This document shows positions 24,791-32,931 of a DNA stretch of 46,679 nucleotides, piece after piece. Position 1 is the first letter of the stretch. Every line of letters begins with the position of its first letter. The notes below the pieces were generated by a model. The model made no database searches. It was not told where the DNA came from and saw only the letters and a program-made list of their open reading frames with translations. This DNA is from Oscillospiraceae bacterium (GTDB lineage Bacteria > Bacillota > Clostridia > Oscillospirales > Oscillospiraceae): the NCBI GenBank assembly GCA_017540645.1, contig JAFYAQ010000006.1, positions 1-46,679 on the forward strand. Direction: 5' to 3'. Made by a program: the position numbers and the translations under genes.

Positions 24791-25399
24791 TCACCTGACC
24801 TCTACGCCGTATTCCCTGAACGCCGCGATAAGCTGATCATAGGAGGCGAACGCAAGGCCGATAAATCCCAGCGCTGCCGCTGTCTCAACGTTTTCCGCGG
24901 TATCGTCCACAAAAATACACTCTTGGGCACGCAGACCATACTCGCGCAGAAACTGCGTGAACATCGCCGGGGAGGGCTTGGTCTTTCCGATCTGGAAGGA
25001 AACCATCCCGCCGTCCATATACGGCATAAACGCCAGCGATTCGCCGCATTCATCGTAGGCTTTCTTTGAGTAGTTGGAGAGATAATAAACGCCGTATCCG
25101 GCCTTTTTCAGCTGCCGCACCAGGGGGATCGCGTACTCCCGGATGATCAGCATGCCGTGCAGATCGGAGAAGGCCTTATACAGCTCCTCCCGGATCTCCG
25201 GATCCATACGGGCAAAGCCCTCCAGTGTTTCTTCTTCTGTGATCTCGCCGCGTTCAAACTGCTCCCAATAGGGACTGTACACGGCGGTTTTGATGATCCG
25301 CCGGCACATGGCGGTGTCAAAGCCTTTTTCGGAGAGAAACTCCATCAGCCGAAAATCGGCCAGAACGCCGCTTATATCAAATACGATATTTCGGATCAT
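24791..25399 (-). CDS. HAD-superfamily phosphatase (YihX-like)
   Basis: A 202-residue cytoplasmic hydrolase. Motif I is FDISGVLADF, with the nucleophile Asp but Ser at the usual second-Asp position, as is common in the YihX-type branch (FDxGxVL). Motif II is YYLSNYS, motif III Lys is in GKTKPSP, and motif IV is IFVDDTAENV. Members dephosphorylate small phosphorylated metabolites; the substrate is not predictable. It heads the minus-strand group with DUF1801, FMN reductase and perhaps the radical SAM gene. Confidence 0.9.
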   Translation of the reverse strand: MIRNIVFDISGVLADFRLMEFLSEKGFDTAMCRRIIKTAVYSPYWEQFERGEITEEETLEGFARMDPEIREELYKAFSDLHGMLIIREYAIPLVRQLKKAGYGVYYLSNYSKKAYDECGESLAFMPYMDGGMVSFQIGKTKPSPAMFTQFLREYGLRAQECIFVDDTAENVETAAALGFIGLAFASYDQLIAAFREYGVEVR

Positions 25400-25503
25400 A
25401 GATCAACAACCTCCGCTGCGGGGTGCGTTCATTGCCGCCCCGGCTCTCTGTAGCTTGCCGTGAATTTCCTGTTGAAACAGCCTGGGTGGGGCTTCGATGC
25501 CAT

Positions 25504-26388
25504 TTATGACTGACCGGAAAATGATGTCTGCATCTGCTTCAGGAACCTTTCCGCGATGGGCGTGAAGCTCTGGTATTTGTTCCAGATCAAAAACAGCTTC
25601 ATTTCCAGCCGCGGCTCCAGCGGCCGAAAGACCAGCCCGCTCTCCGGAGACGTATCGATCAGGTTGTTCAGCGTCAGCAGGATCCCGAGGCCCTCCTTTG
25701 CAAACATGGAACCGTTGTAGGCAAGGCGGAAGGAGCCTTCCAGGTGCAGCCGGGAAAACGCGTCCCCGGCCCATGGACGAATATCGTTTTCCCAGCTCTG
25801 CTCCGAGGTAAACAGCGGCAGGCCCGCAAGGTCCTCGGCGGTGACGCTGTCCTTCTTTGCAAGCGCCGAACCGGCGGGGATCACGGCCCCGAAATAGTCC
25901 GCCTCAGGGAAGGGGATAGCGTGATATTTCCGTTCATCCGGCGTCTCGCAGATCACGGCAAAATCCAAAAGGCCCTTATCCAGTTTTTCCGTCACCTGCT
26001 CCGTGTCCCCGCTGGTGATGTGATAGCGCAGATCGGGATAGGTCTTCTTGAACTCCTTGATTTCCCTGGCAAGATAACGGATCTGATAGGACTCCGCCAG
26101 TCCGAAATAAATATCCCCTCCGGTGATGTCATCCAGCGACAGGAACTCCTGCTCGATCTTATCCGCCATTAAGACAAGATCTTCCGCCCGGTTTCGAAGC
26201 AGGACCCCTTCTTCCGTCAGGGCGATGCTGAAGCTGTGACGGGTGAACAGCTTTTTCCCAAGCTCATCCTCCAGGCTTTTCAGCGACTTGGAAAGCGTCG
26301 GCTGCGTGACATGCAGCAGCTCGGCGGCCCGGGTCATGTTCTCTTCTCTGGCCACCGCCAGGAAATATCTCAATGTGCGGATCTCCAT
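25504..26388 (-). CDS. LysR family transcriptional regulator
   Basis: A 294-residue regulator. The N-terminal winged helix-turn-helix (MEIRTLRYFLAVAREENMTR, then AAELLHVTQPTLSKSLKSLE) is followed by a substrate-binding-like effector domain. I use the ATG at 26388, with AAGGA seven bases upstream, rather than the in-frame start 12 codons earlier. It is divergent from the operon beginning at 26525. A perfect 16-base palindrome and a TATAAT lie in the 136-base gap. It most likely activates that operon in response to an unknown small molecule. Confidence 0.93.
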   Translation of the reverse strand: MEIRTLRYFLAVAREENMTRAAELLHVTQPTLSKSLKSLEDELGKKLFTRHSFSIALTEEGVLLRNRAEDLVLMADKIEQEFLSLDDITGGDIYFGLAESYQIRYLAREIKEFKKTYPDLRYHITSGDTEQVTEKLDKGLLDFAVICETPDERKYHAIPFPEADYFGAVIPAGSALAKKDSVTAEDLAGLPLFTSEQSWENDIRPWAGDAFSRLHLEGSFRLAYNGSMFAKEGLGILLTLNNLIDTSPESGLVFRPLEPRLEMKLFLIWNKYQSFTPIAERFLKQMQTSFSGQS

Positions 26389-26433
26389 GGTACGATCCTT
26401 CCCGATCCTTATTATCCATGACATGCATGATTA

Positions 26434-26489
26434 GAATATCATGATATTCATTATAACCATTAGCGAAGTGCAGGTCAAGCCTCTATAAT
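26434..26489 (+). promoter_or_regulatory. LysR-type palindrome and target promoter
   Basis: The perfect palindrome GAATATCATGATATTC (26434-26449) is centred about 55 bases before the expected start site of a TATAAT (26484-26489). The -35 position (26461-26466, TAGCGA) is poor, as expected for a promoter that needs an activator. The divergent LysR gene begins at 26388. Confidence 0.65.
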
Positions 26490-26524
26490 GAAACCACAGC
26501 AAGAAAAACGCGGGAGATGCAGCC

Positions 26525-26749
26525 ATGAAGGAAGAACTGGAAAAGATCCTTACCAATCTTTCGGATGCCGGATGCGGGAGCGAAGATCTGGAGAAAGCAA
26601 AGCAGCTCTATGAAGCCGACGATGTACAGGCGCTGATCCGGTACTTTCGGATATGCCGGTGCAGCCGGCTGGAGGAACTTCACAAAAGCCAGCGGAAAGT
26701 GGACTGCCTGGATTACCTGATCCGACAGACAGCAAAATCGATTCAGTGA
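26525..26749 (+). CDS. Conserved small hypothetical protein
   Basis: A 74-residue, highly charged, probably all-helical protein with no signal or membrane segment. Features visible are a central IRYFRICRCSRLEELH, with two nearby cysteines, and a C-terminal KVDCLDYLIRQT. It is similar in style to small proteins I have seen next to regulators in clostridia, but I cannot give a function. It is the first gene of the LysR-controlled operon and precedes the hydrolase by 20 bases. The ATG lies after GGGAGATGCAGCC. Confidence 0.75.
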   Translation: MKEELEKILTNLSDAGCGSEDLEKAKQLYEADDVQALIRYFRICRCSRLEELHKSQRKVDCLDYLIRQTAKSIQ

Positions 26750-26769
26750 AAATAAAGGAGACAACGACC

Positions 26770-27771
26770 ATGATCAAAAAAGAAGAACTCGTACTCACCG
26801 ACGAATGGGACAAGACCTTCCCGAAAAGCGAAAAAGTCGATCACAGCAAGGTGACCTTCGTGAACCGCTACGGCATTACGCTGGCGGCGGATCTGTATGT
26901 ACCGAAGAATGCGGGGGACAGCCTGCCCGCGATCGCGGTCTCCGGCCCCTTTGGTGCCGTCAAGGAGCAGTGCTCCGGGCTGTATGCCCAGATAATGGCG
27001 GAACGGGGATTCCTGACCATGGCCTTCGATCCCTCCTTCACCGGCGAGAGCGGCGGCAATGTGCGTTACATGGCCTCTCCAGACATCAACACCGAAGACT
27101 TCATGGCGGCGGTGGACTTCCTCTCCCTCCATGAAAAAGTCGATCCGGACCGCATCGGCATCATCGGGATCTGCGGCTGGGGCGGCATGGCCATCAATAC
27201 GGCCGCGCTGGATACCCGGATCAAGGCGACGGTGGCTTCCACCATGTATGACATGACCCGGGTGAACGCCAAGGGGTATTTCGATTCCGCCGACAGCGAG
27301 GAAGCCCGTTATCAGGCGAAGGCGGCCATGTGTGCCCAGAGGCTTGCGGACCTGAAAAACGGCGAATACAAGCTCGGCGGCGGCGTGGTGGACCCCCTGC
27401 CGGAAGACGCGCCCTTCTTTGTGAAGGACTATTACGATTACTACAAGACCGGACGCGGCTATCATCCCCGTTCTCTGAATTCCAACGGCGGCTGGAACGT
27501 CATCGGCTGTGAGTCCTTTGTCAACCAGCCGATCCTTCAGTACTCCCATGAGATCCGCAGCGCCGTCCTCCTGATCCACGGCGACAAAGCGCACTCCTGC
27601 TATTTCAGCCGCGACGCCTATGCCGACATGATCAAAGACAGCAAATACGCGGCCAACAAGGAACTCATGATCATCCCCGGCGCCGTTCACACGGATCTCT
27701 ATGACGGCGGCGGAAAGGACGCCATCCCCTTTGACAAGATGGAAGCGTTCTTCCGTGAATACCTGAAATAA
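26770..27771 (+). CDS. Alpha/beta hydrolase (dienelactone hydrolase-like)
   Basis: A 333-residue alpha/beta hydrolase. The nucleophile elbow reads GICGWGG, so the nucleophile would be Cys, as in dienelactone hydrolases, rather than Ser. The acid and base are probably in LLIHGDKAHS and PGAVHTDLYD. The early strand LPAIAVSGPFGAVKEQ fits the oxyanion region of the YcjY-like group. AAGGAG precedes ATG 26770. It has no signal, so is cytoplasmic. With the FMN reductase 11 bases downstream it suggests processing of an ester, lactone or related small electrophile; this is inference. Confidence 0.88.
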   Translation: MIKKEELVLTDEWDKTFPKSEKVDHSKVTFVNRYGITLAADLYVPKNAGDSLPAIAVSGPFGAVKEQCSGLYAQIMAERGFLTMAFDPSFTGESGGNVRYMASPDINTEDFMAAVDFLSLHEKVDPDRIGIIGICGWGGMAINTAALDTRIKATVASTMYDMTRVNAKGYFDSADSEEARYQAKAAMCAQRLADLKNGEYKLGGGVVDPLPEDAPFFVKDYYDYYKTGRGYHPRSLNSNGGWNVIGCESFVNQPILQYSHEIRSAVLLIHGDKAHSCYFSRDAYADMIKDSKYAANKELMIIPGAVHTDLYDGGGKDAIPFDKMEAFFREYLK

Positions 27772-27782
27772 GGAGCGGACAG

Positions 27783-28325
27783 ATGAGCAAAGTACTTGTG
27801 ATCTCCACAAGCCTGCGGGCCGGGAGCAACTCGGACATCCTGACGGAGAGCCTGATCAAAGGCGCACGGGACGCGGGACATGAGGTCGAGCATATCAGCC
27901 TGAAGGGCAAGGACCTGAGATTCTGCATCGGATGCCTGGTCTGTCAGAAAACCCAGACATGCGTGCTGAAGGACGATGCGGTCTGGATCGCCGAAAAGGT
28001 CAAAAACGCGGATACCCTCGTGTTTGCCACACCGATCTACTACTACGAAATGAGCGGCCAGATGAAGACACTGCTGGATCGTATGAATCCCCTGTATCCT
28101 TCGGATTACCGGTTCCGCAAGATCTACCTGCTGATGACGGCCGCGGAAGACGAAGACGATGTGCCGGAGAAAGCGGTGAGCGGCCTGCAGGGATGGGTCG
28201 ATTGCTTTGAAAAGGCAGAGCTGGCGGGGACCCTCTTCTGCGGCGGCATTTCCGATCCCGGTCAGGCCTCCGGAAAAAGTGAGGAGCAGGGGGAAGCATA
28301 TGAATTCGGAAAATCGCTGGAGTAA
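27783..28325 (+). CDS. NAD(P)H-dependent FMN reductase / flavodoxin-fold oxidoreductase
   Basis: A 180-residue flavodoxin-fold enzyme. The start KVLVISTSLRAGSNSDIL contains the phosphate loop, then CIGCLVCQKTQTC is a cysteine cluster, and ATPIYYYEMSGQMKTLLDRM is the FMN-side loop. This subgroup includes iron-sulfur flavoproteins and quinone or nitro reductases. AAGGAGCGGACAG precedes the start. The last 26 bases overlap the cyclophilin-like lipoprotein gene in another frame. It is the third gene of the LysR-controlled unit. Confidence 0.9.
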   Translation: MSKVLVISTSLRAGSNSDILTESLIKGARDAGHEVEHISLKGKDLRFCIGCLVCQKTQTCVLKDDAVWIAEKVKNADTLVFATPIYYYEMSGQMKTLLDRMNPLYPSDYRFRKIYLLMTAAEDEDDVPEKAVSGLQGWVDCFEKAELAGTLFCGGISDPGQASGKSEEQGEAYEFGKSLE

Positions 28326-28908
28326 AAGAGCCCGTATCTTTGCCCTTGTGCCGGTCCTGCTGCTTCTTCTCACAGGCTGCGGCAGCACCCGGCCCGGGGA
28401 GCCGGGGGCAACGGAAGGACCCGGCACCACGGAAGAAACCGGTCTTCCGGCAACGGCAGAGCCGGTGCCGGAGCAGGATGCTTCAGGACCCGTCGGAGAG
28501 GAACCGGCGGCGCAGGAGGGAGCGAACAGAATGTTTTATGCGAATGTGAACGGCAGCGTCCTGTCGATCATCGCGGCAGAGAATTCTTCCGCGGACGCAT
28601 TCCTTGATCTTTTAAAGACCGGAGACGTAACGGTCGAAATGCGCGATTACGGCAGCTTTGAAAAGGTAGGTCCTCTGGGAACCACGCTTCCCCGAAACGA
28701 TGAGCAGATCACCACGGAGCCGGGGGATGTGATCCTCTATCAGGGCGATCAGATCACGATCTATTATGACGTGAACAGCTGGAACTTCACCCGTCTCGGG
28801 AAAGTACAGGACTTGTCTCCGGCGGAGCTGAAAGCGATCCTGGGCGCCGGAAATGCCGCGGTCACGTTTTCCCTGAATCAGGAGACAGACGCAGGCGGAA
28901 CCGTCTGA
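28300..28908 (+). CDS. Cyclophilin-like fold lipoprotein
   Basis: A 202-residue protein with a signal peptide (basic RWSKRAR, then a Leu-rich core) and lipobox LTGC (Cys27). A Glu/Pro/Thr/Gly linker runs to about residue 77. The C-terminal domain (about 80-195) resembles the cyclophilin-like-2 fold: GSVLSIIAAENSSADAFL, EMRDYGSFEKVGPLG, DVILYQGDQITIYYD and NFTRLGKV. Many relatives are cytoplasmic or lipoproteins next to flavodoxins and aldo/keto reductases; none has a clear function. I chose ATG 28300, inside the previous gene, because it begins the signal peptide and has GAGGAG and GGGGGAAG upstream. Confidence 0.85.
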   Translation: MNSENRWSKRARIFALVPVLLLLLTGCGSTRPGEPGATEGPGTTEETGLPATAEPVPEQDASGPVGEEPAAQEGANRMFYANVNGSVLSIIAAENSSADAFLDLLKTGDVTVEMRDYGSFEKVGPLGTTLPRNDEQITTEPGDVILYQGDQITIYYDVNSWNFTRLGKVQDLSPAELKAILGAGNAAVTFSLNQETDAGGTV

Positions 28909-28920
28909 AAGGACGTTTTT
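28902..28920 (+). terminator. Weak terminator at end of the island
   Basis: A short stem (CGTC/GACG) overlapping the lipoprotein stop is followed by TTTTT. The stem is short, so efficiency is doubtful. Confidence 0.35.
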
Positions 28921-28979
28921 CAGCGCCGTTGACGAGGTGTCCCGGGAGCCGAGTACCGGATTCTTGTCAAAAATACCTA

Positions 28980-29008
28980 TTGGAAGCCGGGGGAAAGTGT
29001 GATATAAT
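28980..29008 (+). promoter_or_regulatory. Promoter of the ATP-grasp/fRMsr operon
   Basis: TTGGAA (28980-28985), 17 bases, TATAAT (29003-29008), with TGA just before the -10 box. It lies 42 bases before the ATP-grasp start and separates this operon from the redox island. Confidence 0.75.
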
Positions 29009-29050
29009 CCGCTTTAACGTATCATTTTCGGAAAAAGCGAGGTATACGAT

Positions 29051-30247
29051 ATGAATTTTGTTTTTATTTCCCCCAACTTCCCCCGCACCTACTGGCATTT
29101 CTGCGCGGAGCTGAAGAACAACGGCGCCAATGTGCTGGGTGTGGGCGACTGCCCCTATGACCAGCTGGAGCAGGAGCTGCGCGGCAGTCTGACGGAGTAT
29201 TATAAGGTCGATTCTCTGGAGGACTACGGCTCCGTGTTCCGCGCGGTGGCCTTTTTCTCCTTCAAGTACGGCAAGATCGACTGGCTGGAATCCAACAACG
29301 AGTACTGGCTGGAGACCGACGCCCGGCTGCGCTCCGACTTTAACATCACCACCGGCGTAAAGGCGGAGGAGATCGGCGGCTGGAAGCGCAAGTCCGAGAT
29401 GAAGAAATACTACGCCCTGGGCAATATCCCCACCGCCCGCTGCCACCGGGTGAAGGACGAGGCGGATACCCGCCGCTTCATCCGCCAGGTGGGCTATCCG
29501 GTGATCGTCAAGCCGGACGTGGGCGTGGGCGCCGCGGATACATACAAGCTGGAGAGCGATGAGGATCTGCGGAAGTTCTTCGCCGAAAAGCCGGAGGTGC
29601 CCTATGTGTGCGAGGAGTTCATCGAGGGCGACATTTACTCCTACGACGCCATCGCCGACGGCGAGGGCCGCCCCCTCTTTGAATCCAGCAGCGTTTTCCC
29701 GCCCTCCATCATGGACATCGTGCTGACCAACGGGGAGCTGAGCTATTACACCCTCAAGAAGGTCCCCGCCCAACTCAAGGCCCTGGGCCGCCGGGCGCTG
29801 AAGTCCTTCGGCGTAAAGTGCCGTTTTGTCCACATGGAGTTCTTCCGCCTCACCAAGGCCAGAAAGGGCCTGGGAGAGGTGGGCGACTTCGTGGGCCTGG
29901 AGGTCAACATGCGCCCCGCCGGCGGCTACACCCCGGACATGATGAATTTTGCCCACTACACCGACGTGTATAAGATCTGGGCGGACATGGTGTGCTTCGG
30001 CGAGCGCCGTCTGCCGGAGAGCGGGGAGGATTGCTTCTGCATCTACTCCTCCCGCCGGGACTGCTGGACCTACGTCCACAGCCATGAAGAAGTGATGAAG
30101 AAATACGCCGGCGCCATCGTCATGGCCGAGCGGATGCCGGATGCCCTGGCCAGCGATATGGGCAACCAGATGTACACCGCCCGCTTCAACACCATGCAGG
30201 AGGTCCACGCCTTCGTTCGCTTCATCACGGAGCGAGCCGCCCAATGA
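29051..30247 (+). CDS. ATP-grasp domain protein (carboxylate-amine ligase-like)
   Basis: A 398-residue cytoplasmic protein. An N-terminal Rossmann-like pre-domain (FVFISPNFPRTYWHFC) leads to an ATP-grasp fold: GYPVIVKPDVGVGAA is the phosphate and Lys region, YVCEEFIEGDIYSYDAI the adenine strand, and GLEVNMRPAGGYTPDM the metal-binding strand. Such enzymes join a carboxylate to an amine through an acyl phosphate. No specific family can be named. The stop overlaps the start of the methionine sulfoxide reductase gene by four bases (ATGA). Confidence 0.88.
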   Translation: MNFVFISPNFPRTYWHFCAELKNNGANVLGVGDCPYDQLEQELRGSLTEYYKVDSLEDYGSVFRAVAFFSFKYGKIDWLESNNEYWLETDARLRSDFNITTGVKAEEIGGWKRKSEMKKYYALGNIPTARCHRVKDEADTRRFIRQVGYPVIVKPDVGVGAADTYKLESDEDLRKFFAEKPEVPYVCEEFIEGDIYSYDAIADGEGRPLFESSSVFPPSIMDIVLTNGELSYYTLKKVPAQLKALGRRALKSFGVKCRFVHMEFFRLTKARKGLGEVGDFVGLEVNMRPAGGYTPDMMNFAHYTDVYKIWADMVCFGERRLPESGEDCFCIYSSRRDCWTYVHSHEEVMKKYAGAIVMAERMPDALASDMGNQMYTARFNTMQEVHAFVRFITERAAQ

Positions 30248-30696
30248 CGGATTATCCCGCGCTCTGCCGCCAGTTGGAGGCGCTGATCGACGGCGTGCCC
30301 TATCCCATCGCCAATCTGGCCAACGCGGCCGCGCTTTTATGGCAGACGCTGCCGGATATCAACTGGGCGGGCTTTTATCTCACCCAGGGGGACACCCTGG
30401 TGCTGGGCCCCTTCCAGGGCAAGCCCGCCTGCATCCGGATCCCCTGGGGCAAGGGCGTGTGCGGCACGGCGGCGGCCAATGACCGGACGGAGCGGGTGGA
30501 GGATGTCCACGCCTTTCCCGGCCACATCGCCTGCGACAGCGCCTCCCGATCGGAGCTGGTGGTGCCTCTGCGCCGCCATGGCCGGGTCTGGGGCGTGCTG
30601 GATATAGACAGCCCCTTGGCCGGGCGCTTCTCTCCGGAGGACCAGACCGGGCTGGAGGCCTTTGCCGCCGTGCTGGAACGATGCCCGGAGCTCTGA
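30244..30696 (+). CDS. msrC: Free methionine-(R)-sulfoxide reductase (GAF domain, fRMsr)
   Basis: A 150-residue single-GAF-domain enzyme that reduces free methionine-R-sulfoxide. The signature blocks are NWAGFYL, GPFQGKPACIRIPWGKGVCG, FPGHIACDSASRSELVVPL and GVLDIDSP. The cysteines in PACIRI, KGVCGTA and HIACDS are those used for catalysis and resolution in the family. It is translationally coupled to the ATP-grasp gene and followed by a terminator. Its presence fits an oxidant-exposed lifestyle, though it is not part of the redox island. Confidence 0.93.
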   Translation: MTDYPALCRQLEALIDGVPYPIANLANAAALLWQTLPDINWAGFYLTQGDTLVLGPFQGKPACIRIPWGKGVCGTAAANDRTERVEDVHAFPGHIACDSASRSELVVPLRRHGRVWGVLDIDSPLAGRFSPEDQTGLEAFAAVLERCPEL

Positions 30697-30760
30697 CGAT
30701 TCCCGATACACGCGGCAGGCGCTGATCCGATCCGTAAAAAGCGGAAAAGAACAAAAAAGC

Positions 30761-30819
30761 AAAGAGCGGGTGATTTCACGGCGGCTGTGTGTGCCGCGGA
30801 GAAACCCCGCTCTTTTTTG
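30761..30819 (+). terminator. Intrinsic terminator after msrC
   Basis: AAAGAGCGGG pairs with CCCGCTCTTT and runs into further T residues. Inside it a second small hairpin (CGGC/GCCG) is nested. It ends the ATP-grasp/fRMsr transcript. Confidence 0.8.
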
Positions 30820-30837
30820 TACTTTTTTGAATATATC

Positions 30838-30866
30838 TGGACAAACGGAAACACATCTGCTATAAT
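30838..30866 (+). promoter_or_regulatory. Promoter of degV
   Basis: TGGACA (30838-30843), 17 bases, TATAAT (30861-30866), located 46 bases before the TTG start of the DegV gene. Confidence 0.7.
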
Positions 30867-30912
30867 TTTTTAGCTTTTAGCGAATCAAACCGGAAAAAAG
30901 AGGGATGTCCCA

Positions 30913-31761
30913 TTGAAAAAGCCTGTGGTCATTACAGCGGACAGCACGGTGGATCTTTCCCCGGAGCTGCTTGAACGCTATCAGATCCGCACGCTCCCCC
31001 TGACCATCATCCTGGGGGAAGAGGAGTATCAGGACGGCGTGAACTTCAGCCCTGCGGATATGTATGCCCGCTATCATAAAGACGGGCTCCTGCCCAAGAC
31101 CGCCGCCCCCAGCGTCCAGGATTTTGATAATTTCTTCCGGCCTCTGGTGGAGGCGGGCTATGAGGTCCTGCATCTGGACATCAGCTCGGATCTTTCCAAT
31201 ACCTACAATGCCGCCCGACTGGCCGCCCAGGAGCTGGAGGGCGTGTATACGGTGGACAGCCGCATGCTCTCCACCGGCATCGGCCTGCTGGCCATTGAGA
31301 GCGCGGAGTGCGCCGCCCGGGGCATGAGCGCCCGGGAGATCGCGGCCCACCTGTACGAGCTGCGGGAGAAGGTATCCACCAGCTTTGTGCTGGACACCCT
31401 GGAGTTCATGTGGAAGGGCGGCCGCTGCACCGGCGTGGAGGCCCTGGGCGCGAATCTCCTGAAGCTCAAGCCCGCCCTGGAGATGAAGGACGGCAAGCTG
31501 GGCGTCTACAAAAAATACCGGGGCAATATGGCCCAGGTCTACCGCAAATACATCACCGAGCGTCTGTCGGGGAAAAAGATCCGCCCGGGCCATATCTTCC
31601 TCACCGAATCCGGCGAGATCGAGCCGGAGGTGGTGGAGGAGCTGACCGCCCTTGTCAAGGAGCTGTCCGGCTGCCGGGAGGTCCACCACACCGTGGCCGG
31701 CTGCACCGTGTCCAGCCACTGCGGTCCCCGGACTCTGGGCGTACTGTTCATCGAAGAATAA
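30913..31761 (+). CDS. DegV family fatty-acid-binding protein
   Basis: A 282-residue cytoplasmic protein of the DegV/FakB fold, which holds a fatty acid for phosphorylation by FakA. Blocks visible are ITADSTVDLSPELLERY, HLDISSDLSNTYNAA, VYTVDSRMLSTGIG and the C-terminal HTVAGCTVSSHCGPRTLGV. The start is a TTG at 30913 with GAGGG 10 bases upstream; the ATG just before it runs into a stop after three codons. fakA is not seen here. The thrH gene follows 21 bases later. Confidence 0.92.
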   Translation: MKKPVVITADSTVDLSPELLERYQIRTLPLTIILGEEEYQDGVNFSPADMYARYHKDGLLPKTAAPSVQDFDNFFRPLVEAGYEVLHLDISSDLSNTYNAARLAAQELEGVYTVDSRMLSTGIGLLAIESAECAARGMSAREIAAHLYELREKVSTSFVLDTLEFMWKGGRCTGVEALGANLLKLKPALEMKDGKLGVYKKYRGNMAQVYRKYITERLSGKKIRPGHIFLTESGEIEPEVVEELTALVKELSGCREVHHTVAGCTVSSHCGPRTLGVLFIEE

Positions 31762-31782
31762 CAGAAAGAGGAGAATAAGACA

Positions 31783-32388
31783 ATGTATATCACCTGCTTG
31801 GATCTGGAGGGCGTGCTTGTCCCGGAGATCTGGATCGCTTTTTCGGAGGCTGCCGGTATTCCGGAGCTGCGCCGCACCACCCGGGATGAGCCGGACTACG
31901 ATAAGCTGATGCGCTATCGCCTGGACATCCTGCACCGGAACGGTCTCGGCCTGAAGGAGATCCAGGAGGTCATCGCCACCGTAGACCCCATGCCCGGGGC
32001 CCGGGAGTTCCTGGATCAGCTCCGTTCCGAGACCCAGGCGGTCATCCTCAGTGACACCTTCTCCCAGTTCGCCAAGCCCTTGATGAAAAAGCTGGGCTGG
32101 CCCACCATCTTCTGCAACGAGCTGGTGGTGGGGGAGGACGGCAGCATCACCGGCTACCGCCTGCGCTGCCCCCAGACCAAGCTGACCACCGTGAAGGCTC
32201 TCCAGTCCTGCGGCTTTGAGACCATTGCCAGCGGCGACAGCTTCAACGACCTGGGCATGATCCGCCAGAGCAAGGCGGGCTTCCTGTTCCGCTCTACCGA
32301 GGCCATCCGCCGGGACAACCCGGATATTCCCGCCTGCGAGACTTATGACGAGCTGCTCGCGCTGATCCGCGGCGCTATGAAGGACTGA
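31783..32388 (+). CDS. thrH: Phosphoserine phosphatase / homoserine phosphotransferase ThrH
   Basis: A 201-residue HAD enzyme. Motif I is the ThrH-type CLDLEGVLVPEIW (Asp-x-Glu-Gly), motif II VILSDTFSQF, and motif IV IASGDSFNDLGM. ThrH dephosphorylates phosphoserine and can transfer phosphate to homoserine, linking serine and threonine synthesis. The start follows AGAGGAG. It lies 21 bases after degV and is followed by a strong terminator. Length and motifs match the family closely. Confidence 0.92.
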   Translation: MYITCLDLEGVLVPEIWIAFSEAAGIPELRRTTRDEPDYDKLMRYRLDILHRNGLGLKEIQEVIATVDPMPGAREFLDQLRSETQAVILSDTFSQFAKPLMKKLGWPTIFCNELVVGEDGSITGYRLRCPQTKLTTVKALQSCGFETIASGDSFNDLGMIRQSKAGFLFRSTEAIRRDNPDIPACETYDELLALIRGAMKD

Positions 32389-32409
32389 ACAGGCGATTAA
32401 AAAAGAAGC

Positions 32410-32448
32410 ATTCCCCCTCTGCGGGCATCCGGCCGGCAGAGGGGGAAT
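32410..32448. terminator. Bidirectional terminator between thrH and DUF5655 gene
   Basis: A perfect 13-base-pair stem (ATTCCCCCTCTGC and its complement) with a 13-base loop lies behind thrH. AAAAAAG flanks it on the left and TCTCTTTAT on the right, so it can serve both converging units. Confidence 0.75.
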
Positions 32449-32541
32449 CTCTTTATCCCGTATCCGGCCGGGAACAGGGCCCGACCGCACTTTTTGCTGA
32501 TTATGAAAAACAGAACATCGCGGGATCGGCCGCCCCGCCCT

Positions 32542-32931
32542 TCACTTCCCGGCGGCAAAGGCATAGGCCTCGTCCACCCAGTGAAGCAGCTCCTCGTCCA
32601 CCTCCTCCGGAGCGCCCAGGACGATATGCGTCGTCCAGCGGCCCGGATAGGGCTCGGTACAGATCGCCGCCCGCGGGGAGTCCAGCCGGCAGGGAAGTCC
32701 CAGCGTGACGGTGAGCCAGGGCTTCGGCAGCTCCGCCTTTCGTCTGGCGCGGAGCAGGGAGGCGCAGGCAAACACCCGGGGGTTATAAAACGTGATCTGC
32801 GTTTTCTGCACCCGGATCTGCGTATCCGGATGGGCCGCCAGTACGGCGTCCCGGAAGGCAAGGTAGATGGGATAAGCGCCGGGGAGATCGTTGAAAAACA
32901 AGGCTGCGTCCAGCTCCGTCTCCGGCATCAT
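32542..32931 (-). CDS. DUF5655-like hypothetical protein
   Basis: A 129-residue cytoplasmic protein resembling the DUF5655 family. The blocks QKTQITFYNPRVFACAS and the C-terminal LHWVDEAYAFA are recognisable in style. No catalytic motif is evident. Two ATG codons are tandem at the start. It overlaps the DUF1349 gene by four bases (ATGA), so the pair is co-translated. Function unknown. Confidence 0.75.
   Translation of the reverse strand: MMPETELDAALFFNDLPGAYPIYLAFRDAVLAAHPDTQIRVQKTQITFYNPRVFACASLLRARRKAELPKPWLTVTLGLPCRLDSPRAAICTEPYPGRWTTHIVLGAPEEVDEELLHWVDEAYAFAAGK

Noticed and set aside
28921..29050. Possible right attachment site matching the tRNA-Leu 3' end
   Set aside because: I compared the T arm and acceptor sequence with this gap and found no repeat of useful length, and there is no integrase gene.
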